From positions 30,745 through 94,744 of the forward strand of contig JAKAWQ010000005.1 in NCBI GenBank assembly GCA_021816925.1: DNA of 64,000 nucleotides. The letters are read 5' to 3'. The translations under genes were made by a program, and so were the position numbers. The notes under the pieces are model-generated. The model was not told the origin of the DNA, did not search any database, and saw only the letters and a program-made list of their open reading frames with translations. Positions 16,954 to 25,516 of the stretch are shown here, piece after piece (positions within the stretch are counted from its first letter, which is position 1; each line of letters begins with the position of its first letter). This stretch comes from Pseudomonadota bacterium. GTDB lineage: Bacteria > Pseudomonadota > Alphaproteobacteria > Acetobacterales > Acetobacteraceae.

Positions 16954-18820
16954 GACCGCCGTCGAGGTTGCGGACCTCAGTGTCATGGCGGCGGACAGCG
17001 CAGGGGCGCGCCGGCCAATCGTCGATGGCGTGAGCTTTACGATCGCGCGCGGCGAGGTTGCGGCGCTGATCGGCGAATCAGGTTCGGGCAAAACAACGAT
17101 CGCGCTCTCGCTGATGGGCTTCGCTCGCACCGGGTGCCGGATCGCCGCCACGCGCCTTCGTGTCGGGCGCACCGACGTGCTCGCGCTCAAGCGGCGAGAG
17201 CTGGCGGCATTTCGTGGTCGTAATGTCTGTTACATTGCGCAGAGCGCCGCCGCGGCCTTCAATCCGGCTCGCCGCATTCTGCCGCAGGTGATCGAGGGTA
17301 CGGCGATCCACCGGCTGATGTCACGGGCTGCCGCGGAGGCCAAGGCGATTGCGCTCTTCCACGCGCTGGCGCTCCCGGATCCTGAGGGGATCGGTGCCCG
17401 CTTTCCCCACCAGGTCTCCGGCGGGCAGCTCCAGCGGCTGCTCGCGGCCATGGCGCTGATCACTGAGCCCGAACTCTTAATTCTCGACGAGCCGACCACC
17501 GCGCTCGACGTGACGACGCAAATCGAGGTTCTGCGCGCCTTCAAGCGCGTAGTGCGCGAGCGGGGGGTGACAGCGCTCTATGTGTCGCACGACCTTGCGG
17601 TGGTGGCGCAGATCGCCGATCGCATTGCCGTGCTGCGCGACGGCAGGATGCAGGAAGCGGCACAAACCAGTCATTTGATTGCGGCACCGGAGCACCCCTA
17701 TACGGCAAGCCTGCTTGCCGCCGCCGCACCGACGCCGCGTGCCGCGCCAGCGGCGGCAGAGGCGCCGGTGCCGTTGCTCGACATTAGGGGCTTGGTCGCG
17801 GGCTACGGTGCGGTCCGATCATCCGGGCTGCCCACCGTGCCGGTGCTGCACAACGTCGATCTTTCGATCCGCCAGGGCTCGGCATTCGGTGTGGTGGGCG
17901 AGTCGGGTTGCGGCAAGAGCACGCTCGCCCGCGTGATCGCAGGGCTGCTGCCGCCGGCGCGCGGTTCGATCCGGCTCGAAGGTGAGAGCTTGGCAGGGCG
18001 CGCGGCGGCGCGCACGCGCGAACAGCTCCGTCGTATCCAGATCGTTTTCCAGATGCCGGACGTGGCGCTCAACCCCGCGCGCACAGTTGCGCGCATCATC
18101 GGTCGGCCGCTCGTCTTTTATCACGGGCTCTCCGGTGCAGCGCTCCGCCGCCGCACAGCCGAACTCCTGGAGCTCGTGCATCTGCCAACGAGCCTGGCGG
18201 CGCGCTACCCTGGCGAGCTTTCGGGTGGTCAGAAGCAGCGCGTCAATCTTGCACGCGCGCTCGCGGCGGAGCCAAGCCTTGTGCTCTGCGACGAGGTGAC
18301 ATCGGCGCTCGACACCGTGATCGGCGCCCAGATTCTCGACCTGCTCGCCGAACTTCGGGAAAGGCTCGGGCTCTCCTACCTCTTCATCAGCCACGATCTG
18401 GCGACGGTGCGCGCACTCTGTGATGAGGTGATGGTTCTCTACGCAGGCCGGCGGGTGGAGAGCGGCCGACGCGACACGCTGCTCCGCCGGCCGGTCCATC
18501 CCTATACCGAGCTGCTGCTTTCGTCGGTGCCGGAGTTGCGTCCCGGCTGGCTGGAGATGGTACCTCCGGTGCCGGCCGCTCGCGGCATCGCGGCGGGCAT
18601 GGGTGGTCGTGGCTGCCCCTTCTTTCCGCGTTGCCCGCATGGGATTCCCGATCTCTGCGCACGCGAGCCGCCGCCGCTCAGGATGCTCGCCAAGGGCGCC
18701 GAGATCGCGTGCCATCGCAGCGAGGAGGACCTGCTCGCGCTGCAGAGCCAGAAGAGCGCAACCGCCGCGATGCCGCCACCCGCCTCTGTTTCCACCTGCC
18801 GAGAGCTCCAATGCCCCTAG
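16931..18820 (+). CDS. Fused double-domain ABC ATPase (DppD-DppF type, system 1)
   Basis: A 629-residue protein with two complete nucleotide-binding domains in one chain. Domain 1: Walker A GESGSGKTT (about 48-56), signature VSGGQLQRL, Walker [13 protein letters not shown]. Domain 2: Walker A GESGCGKST (about 322-330), signature LSGGQKQRV, Walker B LVLCDEVTSALD. The C-terminus has the CPFFPRCPHGIPDLCA cysteine motif of oligopeptide ATPases; domain 1 lacks it. In the other two systems of this window these domains are separate genes. The GTG at 16931 has a GGGAGACGCC site before it; an ATG four codons later is an alternative. Confidence 0.92.
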   Translation: MNLPMDTETAVEVADLSVMAADSAGARRPIVDGVSFTIARGEVAALIGESGSGKTTIALSLMGFARTGCRIAATRLRVGRTDVLALKRRELAAFRGRNVCYIAQSAAAAFNPARRILPQVIEGTAIHRLMSRAAAEAKAIALFHALALPDPEGIGARFPHQVSGGQLQRLLAAMALITEPELLILDEPTTALDVTTQIEVLRAFKRVVRERGVTALYVSHDLAVVAQIADRIAVLRDGRMQEAAQTSHLIAAPEHPYTASLLAAAAPTPRAAPAAAEAPVPLLDIRGLVAGYGAVRSSGLPTVPVLHNVDLSIRQGSAFGVVGESGCGKSTLARVIAGLLPPARGSIRLEGESLAGRAAARTREQLRRIQIVFQMPDVALNPARTVARIIGRPLVFYHGLSGAALRRRTAELLELVHLPTSLAARYPGELSGGQKQRVNLARALAAEPSLVLCDEVTSALDTVIGAQILDLLAELRERLGLSYLFISHDLATVRALCDEVMVLYAGRRVESGRRDTLLRRPVHPYTELLLSSVPELRPGWLEMVPPVPAARGIAAGMGGRGCPFFPRCPHGIPDLCAREPPPLRMLAKGAEIACHRSEEDLLALQSQKSATAAMPPPASVSTCRELQCP

Positions 18821-20853
18821 ATACCGCCAAGTTCGATCCGGCCAACGATCCGTTGCTGCGACCCTTCTCCATCCGCCATCTTCGCTTGCGCAACCGCATC
18901 ATGAGCACGAGTCACGCATCGACGCTCGACGAAGACGGGCTGCCGACCGAACGGTACCAGCGCTACCATGAGGAGAAGGCGAAGGGCGGGCTTGCGCTCA
19001 CCATGTTCGGCGGGTCCTCGATGGTGGCGCCGGATTCGAGCTGGGGCGGCGGCCAGATCGACATGGCAAGCGACCGCATCATTCCATATCTCCAGGAATT
19101 CTCGGCGCGCATCCACGGGCATGGAGCGGCCATCATGTGCCAGATCTCGCATCTCGGCAGGCGTGCCGATGCGCTTTCCTGGAACTGGCTGCCGACGATC
19201 GGGCCCTCGCGCATCCGCGAGACGCGCCATCGCAGTGTCCCGCGCGAAATGGATCGCGCCGATATCGATCGCGTCGTGCGCGATTACGCCGAGGCCGCCT
19301 GGCGCTGCAAGGAAGGCGGGTTGGACGGTGTCGAGACCGTCACAGGCGGGCATCTGATCGGCCAGTTCTTCTCTCCCCGCACCAACCGCCGCAATGACAG
19401 CTTCGGAGGCTCGACCGAGAATCGCGCCCGCTTCGGGCTGATGGTGCACGAGGCGATCCGCAGGCGCGTCGGGGACGGTTTTCTTGTCGGCATCCGATTC
19501 GTCATCGAGGAAGGTCCCCCGGACGGCATCGATTTCGAGGAATGCCTTCGTATTGCGCACGTCCTCGAGCGGGAGGGTCATCTCGATTTCTTCAATGCGA
19601 TCTTCGGGCGCATGGACACGGACATCGCACTCGCCGAACACAACATGCCGGGAATGTCGCAGCCGATCGCGCCCTTCCTCGACCTTGTTGGTGCGTTCCG
19701 CCGCGAGGTCCGCCTGCCCGTGTTCCACGCCGCGCGCATTCCGGATCTCGCGACCGCGCGCCGTGCCGTGGGTGAGGGTCTGGTGGACATGATCGGGATG
19801 ACGCGGGCGCACATGGCCGACCCGCAGATCGCCAACAAGCTCGCGCGCGGCGAGGCCGAACGCATCCGCCCCTGCGTCGGCGCCTCCTATTGCATGTACA
19901 AGAAGGTCGCCTGCATCCACAATCCGGCCTCGGGGCGCGAGCAGATCTTGCCGCAGATTGTCGCGCCTGCGGCCGCGCCGGGGCGGCGTGTCGTCGTGGT
20001 GGGTGGCGGGCCGGCCGGGCTCGAGGCGGCACGCGTCGCGGCCGAGCGCGGCCACAAGGTGGTGTTGTTCGAAGCGGCCAACAGGCTCGGGGGGCAACTC
20101 CTGATCGCCGTGCGAGCAAGCTGGCGGCGCGACCTCATCGCGATCGTGGACTGGCGCGTGGCCGAGCTCGAGCAGCTCGGCGTCGCGGTGCGGCTCAACG
20201 CCTACGCCGAGGCCGAGGACGTGCTGGCCGAGCAGCCGGATGCCGTGATTATCGCAACGGGCGGCGTGCCCGACACCAACGGCTTCGCCGGCGCGGAATA
20301 TTGCACCAGCGTCTGGGACGTACTGAGTGGCGCCACCGCCGCCAAACAGGACGTTCTCGTCTTCGACGGCATGGGGCGGCACGAGGCAGTGTCCTGCGCG
20401 CTGCATCTGGCCGAATCCGGCCACCGCGTGCAGTTCGTGACGATCGACGACAATCTCGGAGTCGAAATGGCCTATTCGGAGCGCGTGGTCTATCGTCAGC
20501 AGTTTGCGCGGAACGGCATCGACGTGGCGATCGACCGGCAGCTTACAGGCGTGCGGCCGGCCGGCAACCAGCTCGCTGCTATCTTCCGCCACGAGCTGAC
20601 CGGCGAGGAGAGCACGCGGAAGGCCTCACAGATCGTCGTCGAGCGCGGCACCGCGCCGGTGACGGCGCTCTATGACGCGCTCTGCCCCGCTTCCGCGAAC
20701 CAGGGCATCACCGATCTTGACGCGTTGCTTGCCGGGCGGCCGCAGCCGCGTTCCGGCGACGGTTTCGAGCTGCATCGCATCGGGGATGCTGTCTCGAGCC
20801 GCAACGTACACGCGGCGATCTATGACGCGCTCCGACTCTGCATGGCACTCTGA
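18811..20853 (+). CDS. TMADH-family flavin oxidoreductase (N-methylproline demethylase-like)
   Basis: A 680-residue protein with the two-part build of trimethylamine dehydrogenase, 2,4-dienoyl-CoA reductase and N-methylproline (stachydrine) demethylase. An FMN-binding barrel (about residues 1-340, with LRNRIMSTSHAS and the GFxxSPxTNxRxDxFGGS-like QFFSPRTNRRNDSFGGS) is followed by an iron-sulfur region and an FAD/NAD domain starting RRVVVVGGGPAGLEAA near 391. In the cluster region C355, C361 and C368 are present, but the usual second ligand is A358. Overlapping the ABC ATPase by 10 nt suggests it works on the imported compound, perhaps an N-methylated amino acid. Confidence 0.85.
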   Translation: MPLDTAKFDPANDPLLRPFSIRHLRLRNRIMSTSHASTLDEDGLPTERYQRYHEEKAKGGLALTMFGGSSMVAPDSSWGGGQIDMASDRIIPYLQEFSARIHGHGAAIMCQISHLGRRADALSWNWLPTIGPSRIRETRHRSVPREMDRADIDRVVRDYAEAAWRCKEGGLDGVETVTGGHLIGQFFSPRTNRRNDSFGGSTENRARFGLMVHEAIRRRVGDGFLVGIRFVIEEGPPDGIDFEECLRIAHVLEREGHLDFFNAIFGRMDTDIALAEHNMPGMSQPIAPFLDLVGAFRREVRLPVFHAARIPDLATARRAVGEGLVDMIGMTRAHMADPQIANKLARGEAERIRPCVGASYCMYKKVACIHNPASGREQILPQIVAPAAAPGRRVVVVGGGPAGLEAARVAAERGHKVVLFEAANRLGGQLLIAVRASWRRDLIAIVDWRVAELEQLGVAVRLNAYAEAEDVLAEQPDAVIIATGGVPDTNGFAGAEYCTSVWDVLSGATAAKQDVLVFDGMGRHEAVSCALHLAESGHRVQFVTIDDNLGVEMAYSERVVYRQQFARNGIDVAIDRQLTGVRPAGNQLAAIFRHELTGEESTRKASQIVVERGTAPVTALYDALCPASANQGITDLDALLAGRPQPRSGDGFELHRIGDAVSSRNVHAAIYDALRLCMAL

Positions 20854-20903
20854 TCACCGTCACGCCCGGAAGCGGTACCGCACTCGTTCAATGGAGTAAG
20901 CTC

Positions 20904-21647
20904 GTGCGACTTCATGATTTCCGTGTGCTCACATTTGACTGCTATGGTACCCTGATCGACTGGGAAAGCGGGATCTTCTCCGCTCTCGTCCCGCTCCAGG
21001 CAAAACTCCCCGAGCCACCCGCGCGCGATGCGGTGCTCGAGGCCTTCGCGCGCCACGAATCAGCGCAGGAGGCGGAGACTCCGGCGATGCGTTACCCCGA
21101 GCTGCTCGCGAAAGTGCACCGGCGGCTTGCCACCGAATGGGGTATCGCCGCGGATGAAGAGTTGGAGAAGCGTTTTGGCGCCTCGGTACCTGACTGGCCG
21201 GCATTTTCCGACTCCCCGGACGCGCTTGCTGCTCTCAAGAAGCATTTTCAGCTCGTCATTCTCTCGAATGTGGATCGCAAGAGCTTTGCCGGCAGCAATC
21301 GTCGCCTCGGCGTTGTCTTCGATGCCGTGTTTACCGCCGAGGATATCGGCGCCTACAAGCCGGATCCGGCGAATTTCCGCTATCTCTTGGAGCGTCTGGC
21401 GGAGCGAGGCGTGAAGAAATCGGAAATCCTGCACACCGCCCAGAGCCTTTTTCACGACCACGTACCCGCCAAGCGGGCGGGTCTTGCCACTGCGTGGATC
21501 GACCGACGCCACGGCGCGGCCGGATTCGGTGCGACGATGCCGCCGCCCGAGGATGCGCGCTACGATTTCCGCTTGCCGAGCCTTGCCGCGATGCTTGAAG
21601 CCTATAGGGAAGAGGAGCGGAGCCCGGTGCCGTACGGGGCCGGCTGA
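20904..21647 (+). CDS. HAD-superfamily hydrolase, haloacid dehalogenase type II-like
   Basis: A 247-residue HAD protein. The nucleophile aspartate is D12 in LTFDCYGTLIDW; motif II is LVILSNVD (about 110-117) and the motif III lysine is in GAYKPDPANF (about 150-159). The motif IV region reads AQSLFHDH. The closest pattern is the type II 2-haloacid dehalogenase group, though many members are phosphatases. A GTG at 20904 is the start. It lies 50 bases after the flavoprotein gene on the same strand, so probably in the same operon; substrate unknown. Confidence 0.82.
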   Translation: MRLHDFRVLTFDCYGTLIDWESGIFSALVPLQAKLPEPPARDAVLEAFARHESAQEAETPAMRYPELLAKVHRRLATEWGIAADEELEKRFGASVPDWPAFSDSPDALAALKKHFQLVILSNVDRKSFAGSNRRLGVVFDAVFTAEDIGAYKPDPANFRYLLERLAERGVKKSEILHTAQSLFHDHVPAKRAGLATAWIDRRHGAAGFGATMPPPEDARYDFRLPSLAAMLEAYREEERSPVPYGAG

Positions 21648-21656
21648 GCGGGCCGA

Positions 21657-22616
21657 TTGAGCAGGGCGGCGGCACGGCGCCGCGCGCGGCGCGCAATCCT
21701 CTATATCGGGCGCGCCGATCGCGGCGAGGCCTGGGCACGCATCACGCGGGCGGAGGCGCCCGATCTCGAAGTCCGCGTCTTTCCGGACATCGGTGAGCCG
21801 GAGGAGATTGCCTATCTCGCGGCGTGGACAATTCCGCCCGGTCTGATCGCGCGGCTTCCCAATCTGCGTGCTGTTTTTTCCGTTGGCGCCGGCGTCGATC
21901 AGCTCGATGTCGCCGCGATTCCGCCGGCGCTTCCGCTGACGCGCATGATCGAGCCCGGGCTCGTTTCAGATATTGCAGGCTACGCCGCCATGGCCGCGCT
22001 CATGTTGCAGAGGCGGATTCCTGACTATCTTGAGCAGGCTCGGAGCGGGACCTGGCACCCCCTCCCCGCTCCTCCGACCGCGGAGACGCCGGCCGGCGTG
22101 CTTGGACTTGGCGTGCTCGGTCAGGCGGCAGCCGGCGCGCTTTCGCGATTTGGCTTCCCGGTGCTCGGTTGGAGCCGCACGCCGCGGCAGATTCCAGGTA
22201 TCGCCTGTTGCGCCGGCGTGGACGGGCTGGACACGTTGCTTGCGCGAAGCCGCATTCTGATATGTCTGCTGCCGCTCACGAGAGAGACGCGAGGCATCCT
22301 CAACGGGACCGTTTTCGCGCGCTTGCCGCGTGGTGCGGGGCTTGTCAATCTCGGCCGCGGCGGGCACCTCGAGGAGGCCGACCTGCTGGCCGCGCTCGAT
22401 TCCGGGCAGCTTTCGGCCGCGGTGCTCGACGTGTTCGAAACAGAGCCTCTGCCGCCTACCCATCCGTTCTGGACCCATCCGCGCATTATCGTCACACCGC
22501 ACATCGGCGCCGTCACCACCAACGAGGGTGGGATTGCCGCGCTGCTTGCCAACATCCGTCGCTTCGAATGCGGTGAGAGACCCGAGGGCGAGATCGATCG
22601 CGCGCGCGGCTATTGA
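21657..22616 (+). CDS. D-2-hydroxyacid dehydrogenase (GhrA-like glyoxylate/hydroxypyruvate reductase)
   Basis: A 319-residue NAD(P)-dependent dehydrogenase. The cofactor motif is GVLGLGVLGQAAAGAL (about 145-160), the catalytic arginine is in CLLPLTRETRG with LVNLGRGGHLEE following, and the histidine is in TPHIGAVT near residue 294. The arrangement is that of GhrA-type glyoxylate/hydroxypyruvate reductases. It likely starts at TTG 21657; an in-frame stop at 21645-21647 and no ATG/GTG nearby leave little choice. It closes the plus-strand operon and is convergent with the DAO gene. Confidence 0.85.
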   Translation: MSRAAARRRARRAILYIGRADRGEAWARITRAEAPDLEVRVFPDIGEPEEIAYLAAWTIPPGLIARLPNLRAVFSVGAGVDQLDVAAIPPALPLTRMIEPGLVSDIAGYAAMAALMLQRRIPDYLEQARSGTWHPLPAPPTAETPAGVLGLGVLGQAAAGALSRFGFPVLGWSRTPRQIPGIACCAGVDGLDTLLARSRILICLLPLTRETRGILNGTVFARLPRGAGLVNLGRGGHLEEADLLAALDSGQLSAAVLDVFETEPLPPTHPFWTHPRIIVTPHIGAVTTNEGGIAALLANIRRFECGERPEGEIDRARGY

Positions 22617-22637
22617 ACGACGGTCGGCGGCGCTTCG

Positions 22638-23771
22638 TCAGGCGCGTGCGAAGCGGCTGATGTGGAAGGGTTCGATCGGCGTCGTCGTGGCACCGGTTGC
22701 GATCAGCTCCGCCATCACTTCACCGACGCCCGGACCCAACTGGAAGCCGTGGCCGCAGAAGCCGAAGGCGTAATAAAGACCCGCCGTGTGTGCGCTCGGC
22801 CCGATGACGGGAATCTCGTCGTCGACATAGCCCTCGATGCCGCTCCATGTGCGGATGATGTTGAGCGCGGCGAGCGCCGGCACGAGGCGACGCACGTGCT
22901 GGAACTGGCGGAGCGTATTGGCGGGATCGACATAAGCGCGCCGGATCTCCGGCAGCGCCGGGCCGCGCAATCCGCCGCCATAGACGATGTTCCCGCGCGT
23001 GACCTGGCGAAGATAGACGCCTTCCTCCTCGACATCGGAAAAGACGCCGATCGAGGGCGCAATCGCGTAAGGAGCCGGCTCCGTCACCGCCATCTGCGGG
23101 CCGCGCGGCTGAAGCGGAACCGGCGCATCGAAGAGGGCGGCGAGGGCGCCGGCCCAGGCGCCGGCGGAAATCTGCACGATGGGGGCCCGGAACCGCGCTC
23201 GCGAAGATGTTTCAAGGATGAAATCATCCGCTGCCTTGGCGATTGCGGTGACCTCGGTGTTCTCGTATACGGCCGCGCCTGCTCGCACCGCAGCGCGAGC
23301 GAAGGCCGGGGCGGCCAGGCGCGGATTGGCGTGCCCGTCCTTAGGCGAAAACGAGCCGGCAATCGCGTCGGCGGAGAGATAGGGAAAGCGCACGCGAAGC
23401 GCGTTCCGGCTGATCAGTTCGAGATCGAGGCCATAGGGACGCGCATCCTCGGCATATTGCTCGAGGCGCCCGACCTCTTCTTTGCGAAAGCAGACGCGGA
23501 GATGCCCGTTCGGCACGAATTCCGCGTCCTCGCCGAGAAGCTCCTGAAGCTCTCCCCACACCTTGCGTGCGCGGTTGGCGAGTGGAAGCTGGGGCAGGAA
23601 GCGGCCCTGGCGACGCACGTTGCCGAAATTGACTCCGCTTGCCTGCTGGCCGACCAGCCCGCGCTCGAGCAGGATCACTGAACGTCCGTACCGGCGCAGG
23701 AAAAGCGCGGTCGCGGCACCCATGATGCCGCCGCCCACGATCACCACGTCGGCCGCTGCCGCCTGGGTCAC
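22638..23771 (-). CDS. FAD-dependent amino-acid oxidase (DAO) subunit
   Basis: A 377-residue DAO-family flavoprotein. The N-terminal dinucleotide motif is VVIVGGGIMGAATALFLRR (about residues 9-27) and the C-terminal flavin region includes TWSGIEGYVDDEIPVIGP and FGFCGHGFQLGP. It corresponds to the beta subunit of multi-subunit amino-acid dehydrogenases (hydrogen cyanide synthase HcnC, octopine/nopaline oxidases, D-hydroxyproline dehydrogenase). The GTG at 23771 overlaps the stop of the upstream subunit gene (GTGA). Together with the next two genes it should form one membrane- or quinone-linked dehydrogenase; substrate is not readable. Confidence 0.87.
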   Translation of the reverse strand: MTQAAAADVVIVGGGIMGAATALFLRRYGRSVILLERGLVGQQASGVNFGNVRRQGRFLPQLPLANRARKVWGELQELLGEDAEFVPNGHLRVCFRKEEVGRLEQYAEDARPYGLDLELISRNALRVRFPYLSADAIAGSFSPKDGHANPRLAAPAFARAAVRAGAAVYENTEVTAIAKAADDFILETSSRARFRAPIVQISAGAWAGALAALFDAPVPLQPRGPQMAVTEPAPYAIAPSIGVFSDVEEEGVYLRQVTRGNIVYGGGLRGPALPEIRRAYVDPANTLRQFQHVRRLVPALAALNIIRTWSGIEGYVDDEIPVIGPSAHTAGLYYAFGFCGHGFQLGPGVGEVMAELIATGATTTPIEPFHISRFARA

Positions 23772-25138
23772 GGTGCCGCGCCGGCCAGCGAAATGGAGAG
23801 CGGCTTGACCGGCGCCTGGCCGCGCAAACGGCCGACCTTCTCGACCGGCACACCGCGCGCAGCGGCGAGCACCTCCGCGCCGGCGAGCCCGCAATACCGT
23901 CCCTGGCAACGCCCCATGCCGATGCGTACGAAAGCCTTCGCGCGGTTCATCTCGGGTGCGCCGAAAGTCGAGGCGGCGCCGCGAATCTCGCCGGCAGTGA
24001 TCGCCTCGCAGCGGCAGACCAGCGTCGCATCGGGCAGTTCCCCGGCCAGGCGCGCGGGCCAGGAAAAACCGAGCTCAAGCCCGCGGCCGAAACGCGCCGT
24101 GCGGGCAAGGCGGCGGCGCAGCAGCGCCGTCTCTGCCGGGCGCACGGTGCGGCCGAGATCTGCAAGCACGGCGCACGCAGCAAGCCGGCCGGCGAGCTCC
24201 GCCGCATCCGCGCCGGCGGCGCGCACGCCGTCGCCCGCGAGATAGACGCCGGGAACCGAACTCCGCCCGTCCGTATCGGTAACGGGTAGCCATTGGCGCG
24301 AGGGCGCGTCGAAGGCGAATTCGCAGCGCGCGAGGTCGGCCAATTGCGTTTCCGAGCGCAAGCCATAGCCGAGCCCGACCGCATCGCAGGCGATTATCTG
24401 TTCGGAGCCACGCGAATCGCGAAGACGAAGTTGGTGCACGCGGCCTTCGCCCGTGATCGCAAGCGGCGTGACGCCGCTCAACATCCCGACGCCGTGCGCT
24501 GCCAGCCACGCGGTGTAATAGAGCCCTTTGGCGAGCATCGAAGGCCGCGCGGAAAGTGCGGGAAGCGCGGCGATTCGTCCGGCGAGAGGCGACGTGTCAA
24601 GGACCGCCGCAACCGCCGCGCCTGCGCGCACATACTGATAGGCAACGAGATAGAGCAAGGGGCCGGTACCGAGAAAAGCGGGGCGCGCGCCGATCGCGCA
24701 AGCCTGGGCCTTGAGCGCGATCTGGGCTCCGCCGAGACTATAGACCCCGGGCAGGGTCCAGCCCGGCAACGGCATGATCCGGTCGGTCGCACCAGGTGCC
24801 AGGATCAGCGCATCGAACCGGAGCGCCTCGCTTTCCGTCCCGTGCCGGAGGTGCACGACGTTTTCGTACACGTTCCAGGCGAGCGTTTCGGGCCGATAGT
24901 CGATGCGTGGGAGGAGCGCGTCGAACATCCGGTGCAGCCCAGTCGCTTTCCTCGCCTCGAATCCGTAAAGACTCGCCGCCGCCCGGTGGAACTGGCGCGG
25001 CTGGCGCCGATAGATCTGCCCGCCGCTCGCGGGCGCCTCGTCCACCACCACCGGACAGAGCCCCGCCTCGACCAGGCGCGCGGCGGCGCGCATGCCCGCC
25101 GGTCCGGCGCCCACGATTACGATGCGGGGTTCGGCCAT
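23768..25138 (-). CDS. FAD/NAD(P) subunit with BFD-like iron-sulfur domain (HcnB-like)
   Basis: A 456-residue protein: FAD motif RIVIVGAGPAGMRAAARL (about 5-22), a second dinucleotide fold, and a C-terminal BFD-like [2Fe-2S] domain with cysteines in LVCRCEAIT and GRCQGRYC. It matches the alpha subunit of HcnABC/OoxA/hydroxyproline-dehydrogenase complexes and the middle part of sarcosine oxidase alpha. The ATG at 25138 fits the start of the FAD fold. It overlaps the ferredoxin-like gene upstream by 22 nt and the DAO gene downstream by 4 nt. Confidence 0.88.
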   Translation of the reverse strand: MAEPRIVIVGAGPAGMRAAARLVEAGLCPVVVDEAPASGGQIYRRQPRQFHRAAASLYGFEARKATGLHRMFDALLPRIDYRPETLAWNVYENVVHLRHGTESEALRFDALILAPGATDRIMPLPGWTLPGVYSLGGAQIALKAQACAIGARPAFLGTGPLLYLVAYQYVRAGAAVAAVLDTSPLAGRIAALPALSARPSMLAKGLYYTAWLAAHGVGMLSGVTPLAITGEGRVHQLRLRDSRGSEQIIACDAVGLGYGLRSETQLADLARCEFAFDAPSRQWLPVTDTDGRSSVPGVYLAGDGVRAAGADAAELAGRLAACAVLADLGRTVRPAETALLRRRLARTARFGRGLELGFSWPARLAGELPDATLVCRCEAITAGEIRGAASTFGAPEMNRAKAFVRIGMGRCQGRYCGLAGAEVLAAARGVPVEKVGRLRGQAPVKPLSISLAGAAP

Positions 25139-25434
25139 GGCATGCCCGAGGTAAGAATGTGCATTCCTTCGGCAACCTCCGTCGTGCACGCGCGCAGCCG
25201 CTCTCCCGCCGCCGTCCAGACCCAGCAATCCTGGCAGGCACCCATCAGGCAGAAACCCGCACGCGCGCCGTCGCCGAACTCGCTCTCGCGCAACCGCGCG
25301 CGCACGGTCAGCAGCGCCACGAGCAGCGTATCGCCGCTTCGGGCCGTGGCCGCCACGCCGTCCACCTCGATCCGAACCGGCGCGCGCGCATGCTCGTCCA
25401 CCCGGCGGAACAGACCTTCTTCACCCCGCGGCAT
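25117..25434 (-). CDS. 2Fe-2S ferredoxin-like subunit (HcnA-like)
   Basis: A 105-residue small subunit. The cysteine pattern FCLMGACQDCWV followed by RACTT is the plant-type [2Fe-2S] ligand set of HcnA and the gamma subunit of D-hydroxyproline dehydrogenase. ATG 25434 is used; a TTG at 25470 would add 12 residues. No clear ribosome-binding site is seen at either. It is the first gene of the three-subunit dehydrogenase operon and is divergent from the LysR gene at 25517. Confidence 0.85.
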   Translation of the reverse strand: MPRGEEGLFRRVDEHARAPVRIEVDGVAATARSGDTLLVALLTVRARLRESEFGDGARAGFCLMGACQDCWVWTAAGERLRACTTEVAEGMHILTSGMPWPNPAS

Positions 25435-25482
25435 GCGTCGAACATCTATCCACGCGCCACCACCGTCCAATCGCGTTTCGCC

Positions 25483-25510
25483 TTGTGCTCATAAGCCTGC
25501 ATTATATGAT
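25483..25510 (+). promoter_or_regulatory. Promoter-like pair for the second LysR gene (leaderless)
   Basis: TTGTGC (25483-25488) and TATGAT (25505-25510) are 16 nt apart. A start 6-7 nt after the -10 would fall on the GTG at 25517, so the mRNA may be leaderless; no ribosome-binding site precedes that codon. Confidence 0.4.
25491..25505. promoter_or_regulatory. LysR-type operator, copy 1
   Basis: ATAAGCCTGCATTAT: half-sites ATAA and TTAT in a T-N11-A frame, inside the promoter spacer between the divergent dehydrogenase and LysR genes. A near-identical copy lies at 26448-26462. Confidence 0.6.
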
Positions 25511-25516
25511 TGGCCT

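Noticed and set aside
23793..25494. Long plus-strand open frames opposite the three dehydrogenase genes
   Set aside because: Arg/Ala/Pro-rich shadow frames with no motifs; the minus-strand frames carry clear FAD and iron-sulfur signatures.
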